This document shows positions 1 through 8,523 of a DNA stretch of 64,000 nt, piece by piece (position 1 is the first letter of the stretch; each line of letters opens with the position of its first letter). The notes beneath the pieces were generated by a model. That model had not been told where the DNA came from. It was given only the letters and a program-made list of their open reading frames with translations, and ran no database searches. The stretch covers positions 1-64,000 of the forward strand of contig NZ_CP049040.1 in the NCBI RefSeq assembly GCF_011040495.1, in the 5' to 3' direction. Source of the DNA: Pseudohalocynthiibacter aestuariivivens. Its GTDB lineage: Bacteria; Pseudomonadota; Alphaproteobacteria; Rhodobacterales; Rhodobacteraceae. The translations under genes were made by a program, and so were the position numbers.

Positions 1-134
1 CGCCCTATACCTTTGTCACGACCGAGCAATTCCTCGTCGCCTTCGGGTTGGAGAGCCTACGCGATCTGCCAGATCGGGAGCTGTTGGAGGATGCAGGTTT
101 TCAGGGGGAGCCTCCTCAGGTTGGCGTTGGCTGA
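1..134 (+). CDS. scpB: ScpB, SMC-associated segregation and condensation protein (C-terminal end only)
   Basis: Reading from base 3, an open frame of 43 residues runs to TGA at 132-134. It contains FGLESLRDLPD followed by an acidic LEDAG segment, the characteristic C-terminal winged-helix end of alphaproteobacterial ScpB. ScpB works with ScpA and SMC in chromosome condensation and segregation. The rest of the gene lies before the window. As a normally chromosomal gene it suggests that the left edge is core genome and that the accessory region starts immediately after its stop codon. The call rests on a short fragment. Confidence 0.7.
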   Translation, partial: PYTFVTTEQFLVAFGLESLRDLPDRELLEDAGFQGEPPQVGVG

Positions 135-300
135 GCTCCGAACGATCACCATCTCGCCAAAATAGGTTGCGCGAAACGGGACTCGAGCGCCACACTAGCC
201 GGACGGCATGGCGATTTTTCTGGTCCGTTGGATGATTTATGTATAGAATCTCAACGTAAAATACGTCGATAAAAAACCTCGAAGAAAGAGCAGCTTAACC

Positions 301-1383
301 GTGGCATCCGCCCAGCAAATCATTGGACTCGTCAAGAGCCACGCGGAGGGAGACGCCGATCGTTTTTACGATCTGGCGATGCAACTCTCTGCGGCCGAAG
401 AGCAGAAGGGACATACCCGGCTGGCTGAACAGTTGCGACAATGGGCTGAAGCGGGGCAGAAGCCACCTGCCAAGCGAACTCCTGCGATCACCCCTATCGC
501 AACACCTCGCGGTGATCTGGCGGAGTTCCTTGCCGCGTCCTATCCGACCGAGCGCCTCGTCGATGTAATCTTGCCGGATAGGATCGAGAGCGAACTCGCG
601 CATCTCGTCGTCGAGACACGAATGCGCGAAAAGCTCGAGGCAAAGGGCCTGAAGCCACGGAGGCGCGTTCTCCTCTCCGGTCCTCCTGGAACCGGCAAAA
701 CCCTGAGTGCTTCAGCGCTTGCCGGTGAGCTGCAGTACCCCTTATTTTCAGTCATGCTGCACGGGCTGATCACCAAATTCATGGGCGAAACGGCGCAGAA
801 ATTGAAAATGGTCTTTGATGCCATCAAGACGACACGCGGCATTTACCTGTTCGATGAAATTGACGCTTTGGCTGCGGCCCGGGGCGGTGAGAACGATGTC
901 GGCGAAGCCCGGCGGGTTCTGAACTCATTCTTACAGTTCCTAGACGAGGACACTGGGCCTTCGATCGTCGTCGCCACTACAAATTTACCGGGAATTCTTG
1001 ACCGCGCTGTGCTGCGCCGCTTCGATCTCGTGTTGCCCTATGTGATGCCCGACGGTCCTGCTATCCGGCAGGCACTCGAACGCCGCTTGATCGGTTTCTC
1101 GTTCAATCGAATAGGATGGAAGCGGGTGGAAGATGTCGCCATAGGCCTCTCAACGGCCGATGTTGTGGCCGCGGCGGAAGATGCCGCGAGACGTGCGGTT
1201 TTGAATGATACTGACAAGATTGCGACGCAGGATTTGCTTGACGCCCTCGAACGCCGACGGTCGCTCCAAGAATTAGGGACCAATGACAATGGCACGAGAG
1301 CTTCCACACTTCCACCTTCGCAATCTCGGACAACCTCGCCCATTCCAAGCAAAGGGCGGGGGCGGGTCCAAAAGACCAAGTGA
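301..1383 (+). CDS. ietA: AAA+ ATPase, IetA-like
   Basis: A 360-residue protein with a GTG start at 301. After a helical N-terminal region (1-70) comes a classical AAA+ module: Walker A GPPGTGKT at 127-134, Walker B IYLFDEID at 181-188, sensor-1 Asn near 228 in VATTN, and a double arginine finger near 239-240. It is followed directly by a subtilisin-like protease gene. An AAA ATPase next to an S8 protease is the organisation of the IetAS phage-defence system, also described as a plasmid incompatibility/stability determinant in Agrobacterium. The ATPase presumably controls or feeds the protease. Its last ~100 nt overlap the protease gene in another frame, an unusually long overlap suggesting tight translational coupling. 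Confidence 0.85.
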   Translation: MASAQQIIGLVKSHAEGDADRFYDLAMQLSAAEEQKGHTRLAEQLRQWAEAGQKPPAKRTPAITPIATPRGDLAEFLAASYPTERLVDVILPDRIESELAHLVVETRMREKLEAKGLKPRRRVLLSGPPGTGKTLSASALAGELQYPLFSVMLHGLITKFMGETAQKLKMVFDAIKTTRGIYLFDEIDALAAARGGENDVGEARRVLNSFLQFLDEDTGPSIVVATTNLPGILDRAVLRRFDLVLPYVMPDGPAIRQALERRLIGFSFNRIGWKRVEDVAIGLSTADVVAAAEDAARRAVLNDTDKIATQDLLDALERRRSLQELGTNDNGTRASTLPPSQSRTTSPIPSKGRGRVQKTK

Positions 1384-3754
1384 TGTCCCCAATCGCGCGG
1401 CGCACGCCCAAGCGTTGCTTCAGGCCATCGACGCGCTGCCGGATATTCCGGCAGCCGAGCTTCCCGGCGTGTATCTGGAAGTCCGCTCCCGAGTCGATGA
1501 ACGTCTGAAAAAGGACAGCTTGGACGTTAGTGGCCTGATGCTTCTTCGCATTGAAGATGCCCCTGTTCCCGGTGGCGCCGAAGAACGTGCGACGGTGTTT
1601 GCAACAGCCAAGGGTATTGAAAAGCTGCGCAAGAAGGTTGAGCAGTTTCGGGCTGAAGACACGCCCGATCGCGAGAAAGATGGCGAAATCGTCCCGGGCC
1701 GTCCGAAGAACGCGGACCTGGTGCAAAGCGTAGCTGCCATCACGGAAGCGGGATTGCGTGCCCTTTGGCGCAGCCCTCCAGGCAAATTTCCTGCAGCGGA
1801 TGTTGCGACCGTCTGGGAGGTTTGGCTCGAGCCTCAAATGATGGACGCATTCGTCGCGGCCGCACCAAACTATGGCGTCACCGTGGGAGCGGATCGGCTG
1901 GAGTTTCCCGAAGATACAGTTGTGGTCGTTCAGGCCGATCGCAATCAGCTTGCCCAAGCCGTCCGGCGACTGGGTGGCGTACGCGCCCTTGCCGCTCCGA
2001 CGATCACTGCAGATTTCTTTGACGGCTTGCCGGTGGCCGAACAGGCACAGTGGGTCGATGAGCTTTCAGGCCGGACCACCTATACAGACCATCCCAATGC
2101 TGGCTACGTTACGCTCCTGGATACTGGTGTCAGTCGGGCGCACCCTCTCCTTCAACCGGCGCTCAGCGTGGATGATCGACATGCCGCCAATCCAGCCTGG
2201 GGATTGGAGGATGTGAAGGGCCATGGCACGGAAATGGGAGGGCTCGCGCTCTTTGGAGATCTGACGCAAAAACTTCATCAGGCGAACCCAGTTATGGTCA
2301 TGAACCGTCTGGAATCCGTCAAACTCTTGCCAGATGCCGGCATGAACCCACATCACCTGCTCGGCGCGGTGACCAGGCAGGCAATCAATACGGTCGAGCA
2401 GGTTGGCCCCCGACGCCGTACATTCACGATGACGACGACGACAGGTGAGGATACGCCGCACGACGGAGCCCCCACCTCGTGGTCAACGGAAGTTGATCAA
2501 CTTGCCGCCGGTGTATCAGGTGACATCAAACAACAGCGCCTAGTACTTGTTTCGGCAGGGAATACCGACAACTTCACCTTTGGTGCCGGAAACTACCTCG
2601 ACCGATGCGATCACGAGGACAACGAGATCGAGTCCCCGGCCCAGGCGTGGAATGTTTTGTCTATCGGAGCCTTTACCGAGAAGACCGTACTACCAAACGG
2701 AGAACCGGCCCAAGCGATTGCACCATTCGGCGATCTATCGCCAGCTTCGAGAACTGCATCGTGGTCGTCCCATTGGCCGAACAAGCCGGACGTTGTCCTT
2801 GAGGGCGGAAACTGGGCGCTAAGTGCTATGCCTCCGCCAATGCGGCACGGATGGTTGTCACTCCTTTCGACGCACCATAATTATCCGGTCAGATCCTTCA
2901 CATTCACCTTCGACACCAGCGCGGCGACAGCGCTTGCAGCGAAGGATGTAACGGAACTCTGGTCGGACTATCCGACGCTTTGGCCCGAGACAGTCCGTGG
3001 TCTCTATGTGTCTTCAGCGCGGTGGACGCAGCAGATGCGTGGACATCTGCCGGCCCAGCCGAACAAGGGTCATTACACGCCACTTTTTCAGCGCTATGGA
3101 TATGGTGTGCCGGACATGTCCCGTGCCCGCCGCAGCGCGTCGAACGCACTGACCCTCATCGTGGAAGACACGATTACGCCTTACGGGCTCTCTAAAAAGA
3201 CCGGCGGTGATGTCCACAATGAGTTGAAGCTCTTCGCCCTTCCCTGGCCCGTTGAGGCTTTGCGCGCGCTCGGCAATACCGATGTGACCTTGCGAGTGGC
3301 ACTCAGCAGCTTTGTCGCTCCGAACCCGTCAGAAGCCTCGCGCGGCGTTCGGTATCGCTATGCCTCCCACAATCTGCGTTTCCAACTCAATCGCGCTGGC
3401 GAGAGCGAAGCCCGATTCCTGGCTCGGATCAGCAAGGCGGCCGAACAGCCCGAGGGTCCTGCAAACGACGAGGATGATCTTTGGGACTACGGTAGCAATC
3501 GGCGCCATGTCGGCTCGCTGCATATAGATCAGCTGACGTGCAAGGCGTCAGATCTGGCGCGGCGCAACTTGCTGGCTGTTCACCCGGTCACTGGATGGTG
3601 GAAGTCGAAAAAGCTTTTGGCCGAAGGTTTGCCATCTGTACGCTATGCGTTGATAGTAGAGATCGATGCAGGCGAGGTCGAAGCGGAGCTCTATGCGGAA
3701 GTTCAGGTTGCCGTCGAAGCACTTATTGCAGCCCAGGCAGCAATCGCGGTCTAG
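1283..3754 (+). CDS. ietS: Subtilisin-like S8 serine protease, IetS-like
   Basis: An 823-residue protein with no signal peptide, so probably cytoplasmic. The catalytic triad is recognisable in S8 order: Asp280 in LLDTG, His314 in GHGTEMGG, and Ser546 in DTSAATA. Asn427 in VSAGN is the likely oxyanion-hole residue. The serine context has Asp where most subtilases have Gly (GTS), so the active-site loop is divergent. The 270-residue N-terminal extension and the C-terminal domain (~600-823) are typical of IetS-type proteins. The first ATG (1283) lies inside the upstream ATPase gene behind a weak AGGG; an ATG at 1289 is the alternative. Role inferred from the family: defence effector protease activated with IetA. 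Confidence 0.85.
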   Translation: MTMARELPHFHLRNLGQPRPFQAKGGGGSKRPSDVPNRAAHAQALLQAIDALPDIPAAELPGVYLEVRSRVDERLKKDSLDVSGLMLLRIEDAPVPGGAEERATVFATAKGIEKLRKKVEQFRAEDTPDREKDGEIVPGRPKNADLVQSVAAITEAGLRALWRSPPGKFPAADVATVWEVWLEPQMMDAFVAAAPNYGVTVGADRLEFPEDTVVVVQADRNQLAQAVRRLGGVRALAAPTITADFFDGLPVAEQAQWVDELSGRTTYTDHPNAGYVTLLDTGVSRAHPLLQPALSVDDRHAANPAWGLEDVKGHGTEMGGLALFGDLTQKLHQANPVMVMNRLESVKLLPDAGMNPHHLLGAVTRQAINTVEQVGPRRRTFTMTTTTGEDTPHDGAPTSWSTEVDQLAAGVSGDIKQQRLVLVSAGNTDNFTFGAGNYLDRCDHEDNEIESPAQAWNVLSIGAFTEKTVLPNGEPAQAIAPFGDLSPASRTASWSSHWPNKPDVVLEGGNWALSAMPPPMRHGWLSLLSTHHNYPVRSFTFTFDTSAATALAAKDVTELWSDYPTLWPETVRGLYVSSARWTQQMRGHLPAQPNKGHYTPLFQRYGYGVPDMSRARRSASNALTLIVEDTITPYGLSKKTGGDVHNELKLFALPWPVEALRALGNTDVTLRVALSSFVAPNPSEASRGVRYRYASHNLRFQLNRAGESEARFLARISKAAEQPEGPANDEDDLWDYGSNRRHVGSLHIDQLTCKASDLARRNLLAVHPVTGWWKSKKLLAEGLPSVRYALIVEIDAGEVEAELYAEVQVAVEALIAAQAAIAV

Positions 3755-3859
3755 GCCGCGCACGAGCTCGGGTGACAGCACGGTAACGTATCGCTGTTCG
3801 CCCCTGCTTTAAGATCGAAAACTGAAGGGGCGGCTTCACTCCCCCGTGGTGAGGTAACT

Positions 3860-4432
3860 ATGAAATACTGGAACACTGGGGATGTCGTCGTCGACAGCAT
3901 TCTTCAGAAACTGGAAGGGTTTGGAACTTGGCGCTCGGACAGCGACGCAGAGAGCACGCATCAGTTGCTGTCCGGTGTCATTCAAATTCAAGAAGTGCTT
4001 CCCGGACTTGTTGCAAGGCACTTTCAATTTCCAAACCTCTATGTCGGCAATGCGCACTTTTCGGGTTCTCAGGATTATAGGCGCGAATTGATTGAGAGAA
4101 TTACGAGCGCCATCGGCAAGGGGCTGGAGGCAGCTGCGGCAGATCCTATGCTTGCCCGAGATAGCAATCCTGACTTTTCTGATCGACCAAGAAGCAGAGG
4201 TGAGGAGATCCTCGATGCGCTGACAGCCTTTGAGAAAGAACGTGACCAAACCGCGCTGAGCCGACTAAAGATGGCCGTCAGTCCAACCGGATTGCAATCG
4301 CGTGTGAAAACTATCGAAATGCTGATGAACAGGAAGCGCCCTTACGGAAACCAATCCCCAGAAGTCGCCTTGCTTTCCGAACTTGGTCGACTGGAATTCG
4401 AGGCCCGCGGATATCATGGGCAAAAGGCATAG
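3860..4432 (+). CDS. Hypothetical protein, 190 aa, downstream of IetAS
   Basis: An open frame of 190 residues starting at ATG 3860 after GAGGT. I recognise no domain. The protein is predicted soluble, charged and mostly helical, with no membrane segment or signal peptide. It lies 105 nt after the protease gene on the same strand and ends 18 nt before the IS element at 4451. It could be an accessory member of the IetAS locus or an unrelated cargo gene. The IS does not interrupt it. Confidence 0.6.
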   Translation: MKYWNTGDVVVDSILQKLEGFGTWRSDSDAESTHQLLSGVIQIQEVLPGLVARHFQFPNLYVGNAHFSGSQDYRRELIERITSAIGKGLEAAAADPMLARDSNPDFSDRPRSRGEEILDALTAFEKERDQTALSRLKMAVSPTGLQSRVKTIEMLMNRKRPYGNQSPEVALLSELGRLEFEARGYHGQKA

Positions 4433-4450
4433 CGCCTCTCTACGCTCATT

Positions 4451-5959
4451 AGTCCGTCCTGAACATCGCTGTCAGGTCGTCAGTATATAGACCTGAACCC
4501 TTCGATCGCGTGCCATTTCCGCGTCAGCGGTCATGCAGGTTTGGCAGACCACCCAAATCAATTGGCGCAAAAAGACCCTCAGGTGCCTGAGGATCATGCG
4601 GATGTTGTGGCCGCAACCGCAAAGCACGGCGAAGAGCGCGTCGCCTTCGGTCCCTTTCAAGGTGCTTCGCGTCAGGCGACCGTCATTTTTCATGTGCCCG
4701 ATCATCGGCTCGATGGCACTTCGCCGTCGCAAGAGCCTGGCGATGGTCCTGGTGACGCCACGCTTGGCACCGCTGATGAAGACCTTCACGTTCTCAATGC
4801 CGTGGCCGCGGTATCCGCGATCAACAAAGGTCATGTCTGGCCGTTGATCGGTCAGGATTTCAACCTGCTCCAGCGCCTCGGCCAGCGTGTGGCCGTCGTA
4901 GGGATTGCCCGGCAGCGCCCGCATCCCCACCACGAAGCCACCCCGGTTGGTCGTAGCCACGCTGACCTTCGTGCCGAACTCGTAGCGCTTGTGCGCCTTG
5001 CCCTTGGAGATGCAATCCACCGCCGGCTCATGCAGGCTGTAAAGCTTCCTCTTGTCCTTCGGCTTCTGCGCCAGCAGCCGGTTCACCAGCGCGATCATTT
5101 CTTCCAGACGTACCTTCAGAGTTCCGTCCGGAACCTGGTCCAATTGTCGCTCGATGTCGCGCAGCACCCGGCCGGTGTAGCCCTTGAGCCGACGCAATGC
5201 CTTGCGCATCCGTTTGAACTGGCGGGCATGGGCATAGCGCCCGACCTGTCCAGCCAGCCGGGGCGCCAGGCGGTTGTAGTTCTGCCGCAGGCCGATCCCG
5301 GCCTCGCGGGCCAGCCCGACCAGCTTGCGCCGCGCCGTCTCATACAGCCGGGCATCGGTGGGATGGGCGATGTTCTTTTCCATCACGGTGGTATCGACGG
5401 TGACCCGCTTGAGGTCATTGCCCTTCACTGCCCCGGCGCGCTTCCCGGCTTCGATCGTCTCGGTCAGCATCCATTCGACACCCTCCTCGCCGATCCGGTT
5501 GCGCCAGCGGGTCATAGAGGACGGATCAATCGGCAGACGATGCTGAAAGAACGTCTCGCCGCAGAAATGCTGCCAATACGGGTTCTCGGCCCATCGCGCC
5601 ACGACCGCCTCATCCGAGAGCGCGAAAGCATGCTGAAGATACAGAAGCCCCGCCACAAGACGCGGAGAGGTAGCGGGACGACCGGTATGGGAAGGAAAGA
5701 GCTCGGTCCATTCCCGTTCGAAGACCTCCCAGTCAATCAGGGTTTCCAGCTTCACCAGTTCGTGGCGCATGTCGATCATCTCAACCAATCGGGCGCGCAG
5801 GAGATCGTCTTGTTCCGGAGGGGGCTTTCGCGGCTTCATATCATAGCTCGAAATTGCAGGGTTCCTGCCCGGATAATACGAAATCCTGCGATTCCTGCCT
5901 AACAAATTCGCGTCATATCCAAGCAAAATCAAACGGATAAGAGTTGTTCAGAGTGGACT
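4451..5959 (-). mobile_element. IS5/IS1182-like insertion sequence, intact, 1509 bp
   Basis: The ends are imperfect inverted repeats: AGTCCGTCCTGAACA on the left against the reverse complement of the right end, AGTCCACTCTGAACA. The flanks carry the 4-bp direct repeat CATT (4447-4450 and 5960-5963), read as the target duplication. One long transposase gene fills the element on the minus strand. The insertion is intergenic, after the 190-residue gene. Intact ends plus target duplication indicate a recent, simple transposition. Confidence 0.85.
4472..5839 (-). CDS. DDE transposase, IS5/IS1182-like
   Basis: About 455 residues from the ATG giving MKPRKPPPEQ; 31 upstream in-frame codons are open but unlikely to be translated. 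The N-terminal part contains the family's IDWEVFE and RHAFAL-type helical region. The catalytic domain shows VDTTVMEKNI (first Asp), FVDRGYRGHG (second Asp) and RRRSAIEPMIGHMKND (Glu), the DDE triad spacing of IS5-superfamily enzymes. The gene appears uninterrupted, so the element may be active. Confidence 0.9.
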   Translation of the reverse strand: MKPRKPPPEQDDLLRARLVEMIDMRHELVKLETLIDWEVFEREWTELFPSHTGRPATSPRLVAGLLYLQHAFALSDEAVVARWAENPYWQHFCGETFFQHRLPIDPSSMTRWRNRIGEEGVEWMLTETIEAGKRAGAVKGNDLKRVTVDTTVMEKNIAHPTDARLYETARRKLVGLAREAGIGLRQNYNRLAPRLAGQVGRYAHARQFKRMRKALRRLKGYTGRVLRDIERQLDQVPDGTLKVRLEEMIALVNRLLAQKPKDKRKLYSLHEPAVDCISKGKAHKRYEFGTKVSVATTNRGGFVVGMRALPGNPYDGHTLAEALEQVEILTDQRPDMTFVDRGYRGHGIENVKVFISGAKRGVTRTIARLLRRRSAIEPMIGHMKNDGRLTRSTLKGTEGDALFAVLCGCGHNIRMILRHLRVFLRQLIWVVCQTCMTADAEMARDRRVQVYILTT

Positions 5960-6032
5960 CATTAGGGCATGCGCTGCCCGCCGAAGGATCCCGGTGACAG
6001 TCTATACAGGTCTTCCGCCATACTTGAACCCA

Positions 6033-6815
6033 TCACGCAGCATCAGCTTGGCGGACAGAATGCGGCTTCATCGAGATTACCGATTTCATTGAATAGTTGA
6101 ACTGTGGGTTAAGCCTCTCGAGCATCCGGCTCCGGCCATTCATCTGGAAGCCAAGATGCAGCATGGCGATGATCATATCAGTATTTGATACGTAATTGTG
6201 CCCAATCACCACGCCTCCGAAGAGCCGGAAGGGCGTTTCTTCGGCTCGGTGCTTCAGAAAGTAGGAACCTTTTTGCTGCGTCGCCTTTATTTTCTTGAGG
6301 CGGGACGCATAGGCAAGTGCGTGAAGGAGGCCGTCACGTTTCGCGTTGTCCGTTACCTTGGCACGAGACTCGCTGATCCGCTTGCGCCAGATTGCTGACC
6401 GGACGTTTCCCTGCATGTGGACAGGCACACCATCCAGCTCGTCGCGGATGTGGCGGTTTTCCGGCCAGAGATATCTGTTGCCGTAACCCATGTCGTTGAT
6501 TTCCGGATCGCGTGAGGCTTCCTTCACCATCACGGTCGTCGCGAGGATGTCGTAGATGTTCCGAGCCGACACGACGAGGTCACGAGAGCCGGCGAAGTCT
6601 GCTGCTGTCTGGAAAGAGAGCTTGATTTCATGCTCGCGATCAGGCGCCGCCTGGAGCGTCTGCCTGAAGCCAGTGGCGGTGTGAAAGCCAAAGGCGCGCG
6701 CAATAAGTTCTGGGCGGAGGCTGGGGGCAATACTCGGCAGATGCAGTGCCTCGGCCTTTTTCAAGTTAGGCAAGTCGGTTGCAGAAAGGTGAAACGGAAT
6801 GGTGGCGTCGATCAT
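6033..6815 (-). CDS. Hypothetical plasmid-type protein, 260 aa
   Basis: An unrecognised soluble protein. I chose the ATG at 6815 because GGAG lies 6 nt upstream; a TTG at 6827 is also in frame. The N-terminus (LKKAEALHLPSIAPS followed by LIARAFGFHTATGF) resembles a short helical motif present at the start of many unknown plasmid proteins, some annotated glyoxalase-related. The rest, rich in Arg, Met and Asn, matches no domain I know. The gene stands alone between the IS element and a 480-nt non-coding stretch. Confidence 0.55.
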   Translation of the reverse strand: MIDATIPFHLSATDLPNLKKAEALHLPSIAPSLRPELIARAFGFHTATGFRQTLQAAPDREHEIKLSFQTAADFAGSRDLVVSARNIYDILATTVMVKEASRDPEINDMGYGNRYLWPENRHIRDELDGVPVHMQGNVRSAIWRKRISESRAKVTDNAKRDGLLHALAYASRLKKIKATQQKGSYFLKHRAEETPFRLFGGVVIGHNYVSNTDMIIAMLHLGFQMNGRSRMLERLNPQFNYSMKSVISMKPHSVRQADAA

Positions 6816-6827
6816 GCTCATCTCCAA

Positions 6828-7313
6828 GGCCGTGATCGCCGGTTAGACACGACCATCGAGTGAGAGATCGAGGTCAAGTGCAGTATCAGGAGACGAAGGT
6901 TTCAGCCGGCGACAGCTACGGGGTTCACCCTTGCTGCTCGAAGTTAGTGATGAGGCGCGGATATTGCAACATCATCTTTTGTAAGGCTGCGAGTTTGGCC
7001 GGCACTCGGTGGCCCACTCAGTGTGGCATTTGTCAGGAAGATGCGCTATTCACGTGGTGGAACCCGAATAATGTCGGGATCCAAGGGCATTTCGCGATGG
7101 CAAATAATTACCCCCACGGGTAGGTGTAGATTTCGATCCACCTGACCCAAGAACCTGAACAGCTAAGTATCGTCATCCAGATAACGGGATTTGGCAGTCA
7201 CCGGGATAACGGGATACGGGTGGGCACAGAAACTGCACACCGCCAATCTCGTGGGGCGCCTTGTTCTAGGGAAACGTGGCTCGTAGATCGAATGCCGAAA
7301 GGAGGCGCGAGCC
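6828..7313. promoter_or_regulatory. Non-coding stretch with hairpin and direct repeat upstream of the HTH gene
   Basis: No convincing gene. An imperfect hairpin pairs GGGTAGGTG (7118-7126) with CACCTGACCC (7139-7148). The 11-mer GATAACGGGAT occurs twice, at 7180-7190 and 7205-7215, 25 bp apart. Two helical turns and a bit between identical sites ahead of an HTH gene fit an autoregulatory operator, or less likely a pair of iterons. Confidence 0.45.
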
Positions 7314-7847
7314 ATGCCCCAGAAGAAGACATCGCAACAAAAGGCTGAAGCCACCCCGGCAAAGCGTCGGAAGTCCTCGACCGAAAGGATCTTCGGCCCC
7401 GCCGTGATGAGTCATGGTTTTACCGGTGTTCCGAACATCCTCGTTCGGGGCCAGAAGCGTCTTGGGTTGAACACGGCCCAGTTCAATATTCTGGTTCAGT
7501 TGTTGAGCTATTGGATGGACCCGGCAAAGCCACCCTTCCCATCAAAACGGAAGCTGCTGGAACGTCTGGATATGTCTGAGACGACCTTGCAGAAGCATAT
7601 TCGCGACTTGGAAGCACAGGGTTTTCTGAGGCGCGAGCAGCAAACGACAGCGGCAGGGGATTTCGGATCCAACATCTATCACCTCGATGGGCTGGTACGG
7701 AAGTTGAAGAAGCTCGCCCCGGATTTTGACGACGAGCGGGCTGAACGTGAGGCCGCGCGTCAGAAGACAGAGCGCCCGAATGCTCGGGCAAATGCGCGGT
7801 CAGCGGCCGCCAAGCAGCGTGCGACAACTGCGAAGACCGAGGACTAA
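7314..7847 (+). CDS. Winged helix-turn-helix protein (HTH_36-like)
   Basis: A 177-residue protein starting at ATG 7314 with a strong GGAGG. A basic N-terminal tail (1-30) precedes a winged-HTH core at about 40-130. The recognition segment is in PFPSKRKLLERLDMSETTLQ, followed by the wing GFLRREQ. The C-terminal ~50 residues are low-complexity, rich in Ala, Arg, Glu and Lys. This type resembles phage/plasmid replication-initiator HTH_36 domains and MarR-like regulators. It is 5 nt upstream of a probable RNase toxin gene, and two GATAACGGGAT sites precede it, so it may be the regulator of that pair. That role is inferred. Confidence 0.65.
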   Translation: MPQKKTSQQKAEATPAKRRKSSTERIFGPAVMSHGFTGVPNILVRGQKRLGLNTAQFNILVQLLSYWMDPAKPPFPSKRKLLERLDMSETTLQKHIRDLEAQGFLRREQQTTAAGDFGSNIYHLDGLVRKLKKLAPDFDDERAEREAARQKTERPNARANARSAAAKQRATTAKTED

Positions 7848-7852
7848 GATCG

Positions 7853-8296
7853 ATGTCGATGACCCCGATCCTGCATCCTTCGGGTGCCCTCGCATTCGGA
7901 CGGCTGCTTGAGATGCGCGCGCCGGGCATCATCCTGCCGGCTGGCGAGATCCGCCTCTTTCGTGGGCGGCACACTGGCCCCAATCGCGGCTTCGGTGCCG
8001 AGCACATCTGGGCTGAGCACGAGCGCGAGATGGTCGCGGCCGGCTTTCCTGATTTTGGGTCCGTGGCTGGGTATGTCGCGACGATTGTCCGAGAGGGCAC
8101 CCCCGTGTTTTTCGGGGATCACAACTGGCGGACTCTCAGGGCTATGGCTGTCCGCTCGCGGACCGGGACCGCGATTGTTGAACACCGTACGCCTCGTGGC
8201 GAAGATCCACATTGGTCGGTGATAACGGCCTTCTCCGGAACTAAAACGCACGGTACCCGTGTGGGAACCGTGCGTGGATCGATGTGCTTGCAGTAG
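7853..8296 (+). CDS. Probable PBECR-type nuclease toxin (Barnase/EndoU/ColicinE5/RelE-like fold)
   Basis: A 147-residue protein 5 nt after the HTH gene. The central segment, IRLFRGRHTGP, GFGAEHIWAEH then a Gly/Phe-rich stretch and VAGYVATIVREG, closely follows the consensus of phage-Barnase-EndoU-ColicinE5/D-RelE-like nuclease domains, where a GxxHI..xH helix precedes a conserved beta sheet. The C-terminal strand around WSVITAF would complete the fold. Such domains act as RNases in toxin and phage-conflict proteins. No separate antitoxin gene is visible unless the upstream HTH protein serves. The family call is from motif memory only. Confidence 0.5.
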   Translation: MSMTPILHPSGALAFGRLLEMRAPGIILPAGEIRLFRGRHTGPNRGFGAEHIWAEHEREMVAAGFPDFGSVAGYVATIVREGTPVFFGDHNWRTLRAMAVRSRTGTAIVEHRTPRGEDPHWSVITAFSGTKTHGTRVGTVRGSMCLQ

Positions 8297-8523
8297 CAGC
8301 GCGTCCTTAGCTCAAGGGGTCGGACGCCACCATCACGTGTCCTGCAAATGGTTCCCTTGGCAGAACCATCATCCAAGTGGGCGGAGCGATATCCAAGATA
8401 ACCCGGCCCAAGATGCTCTTTATGGCACACCATAAGGATAATGATTGAGCGCAGAGAGTCAAGGATTGTGCTACGTACGCAGAGTTGAGGGGACGGTTAC
8501 AGTCATCTCGCCGGACCACTCCG

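Noticed and set aside
4541..5902. 453-residue plus-strand open frame
   Set aside because: It lies antisense to the IS transposase, which has all family motifs; high GC content keeps the opposite strand open.
6860..7123. 87-residue plus-strand open frame
   Set aside because: Cys- and Trp-rich with no family or ribosome site; the region has hairpins and repeats more consistent with regulation.
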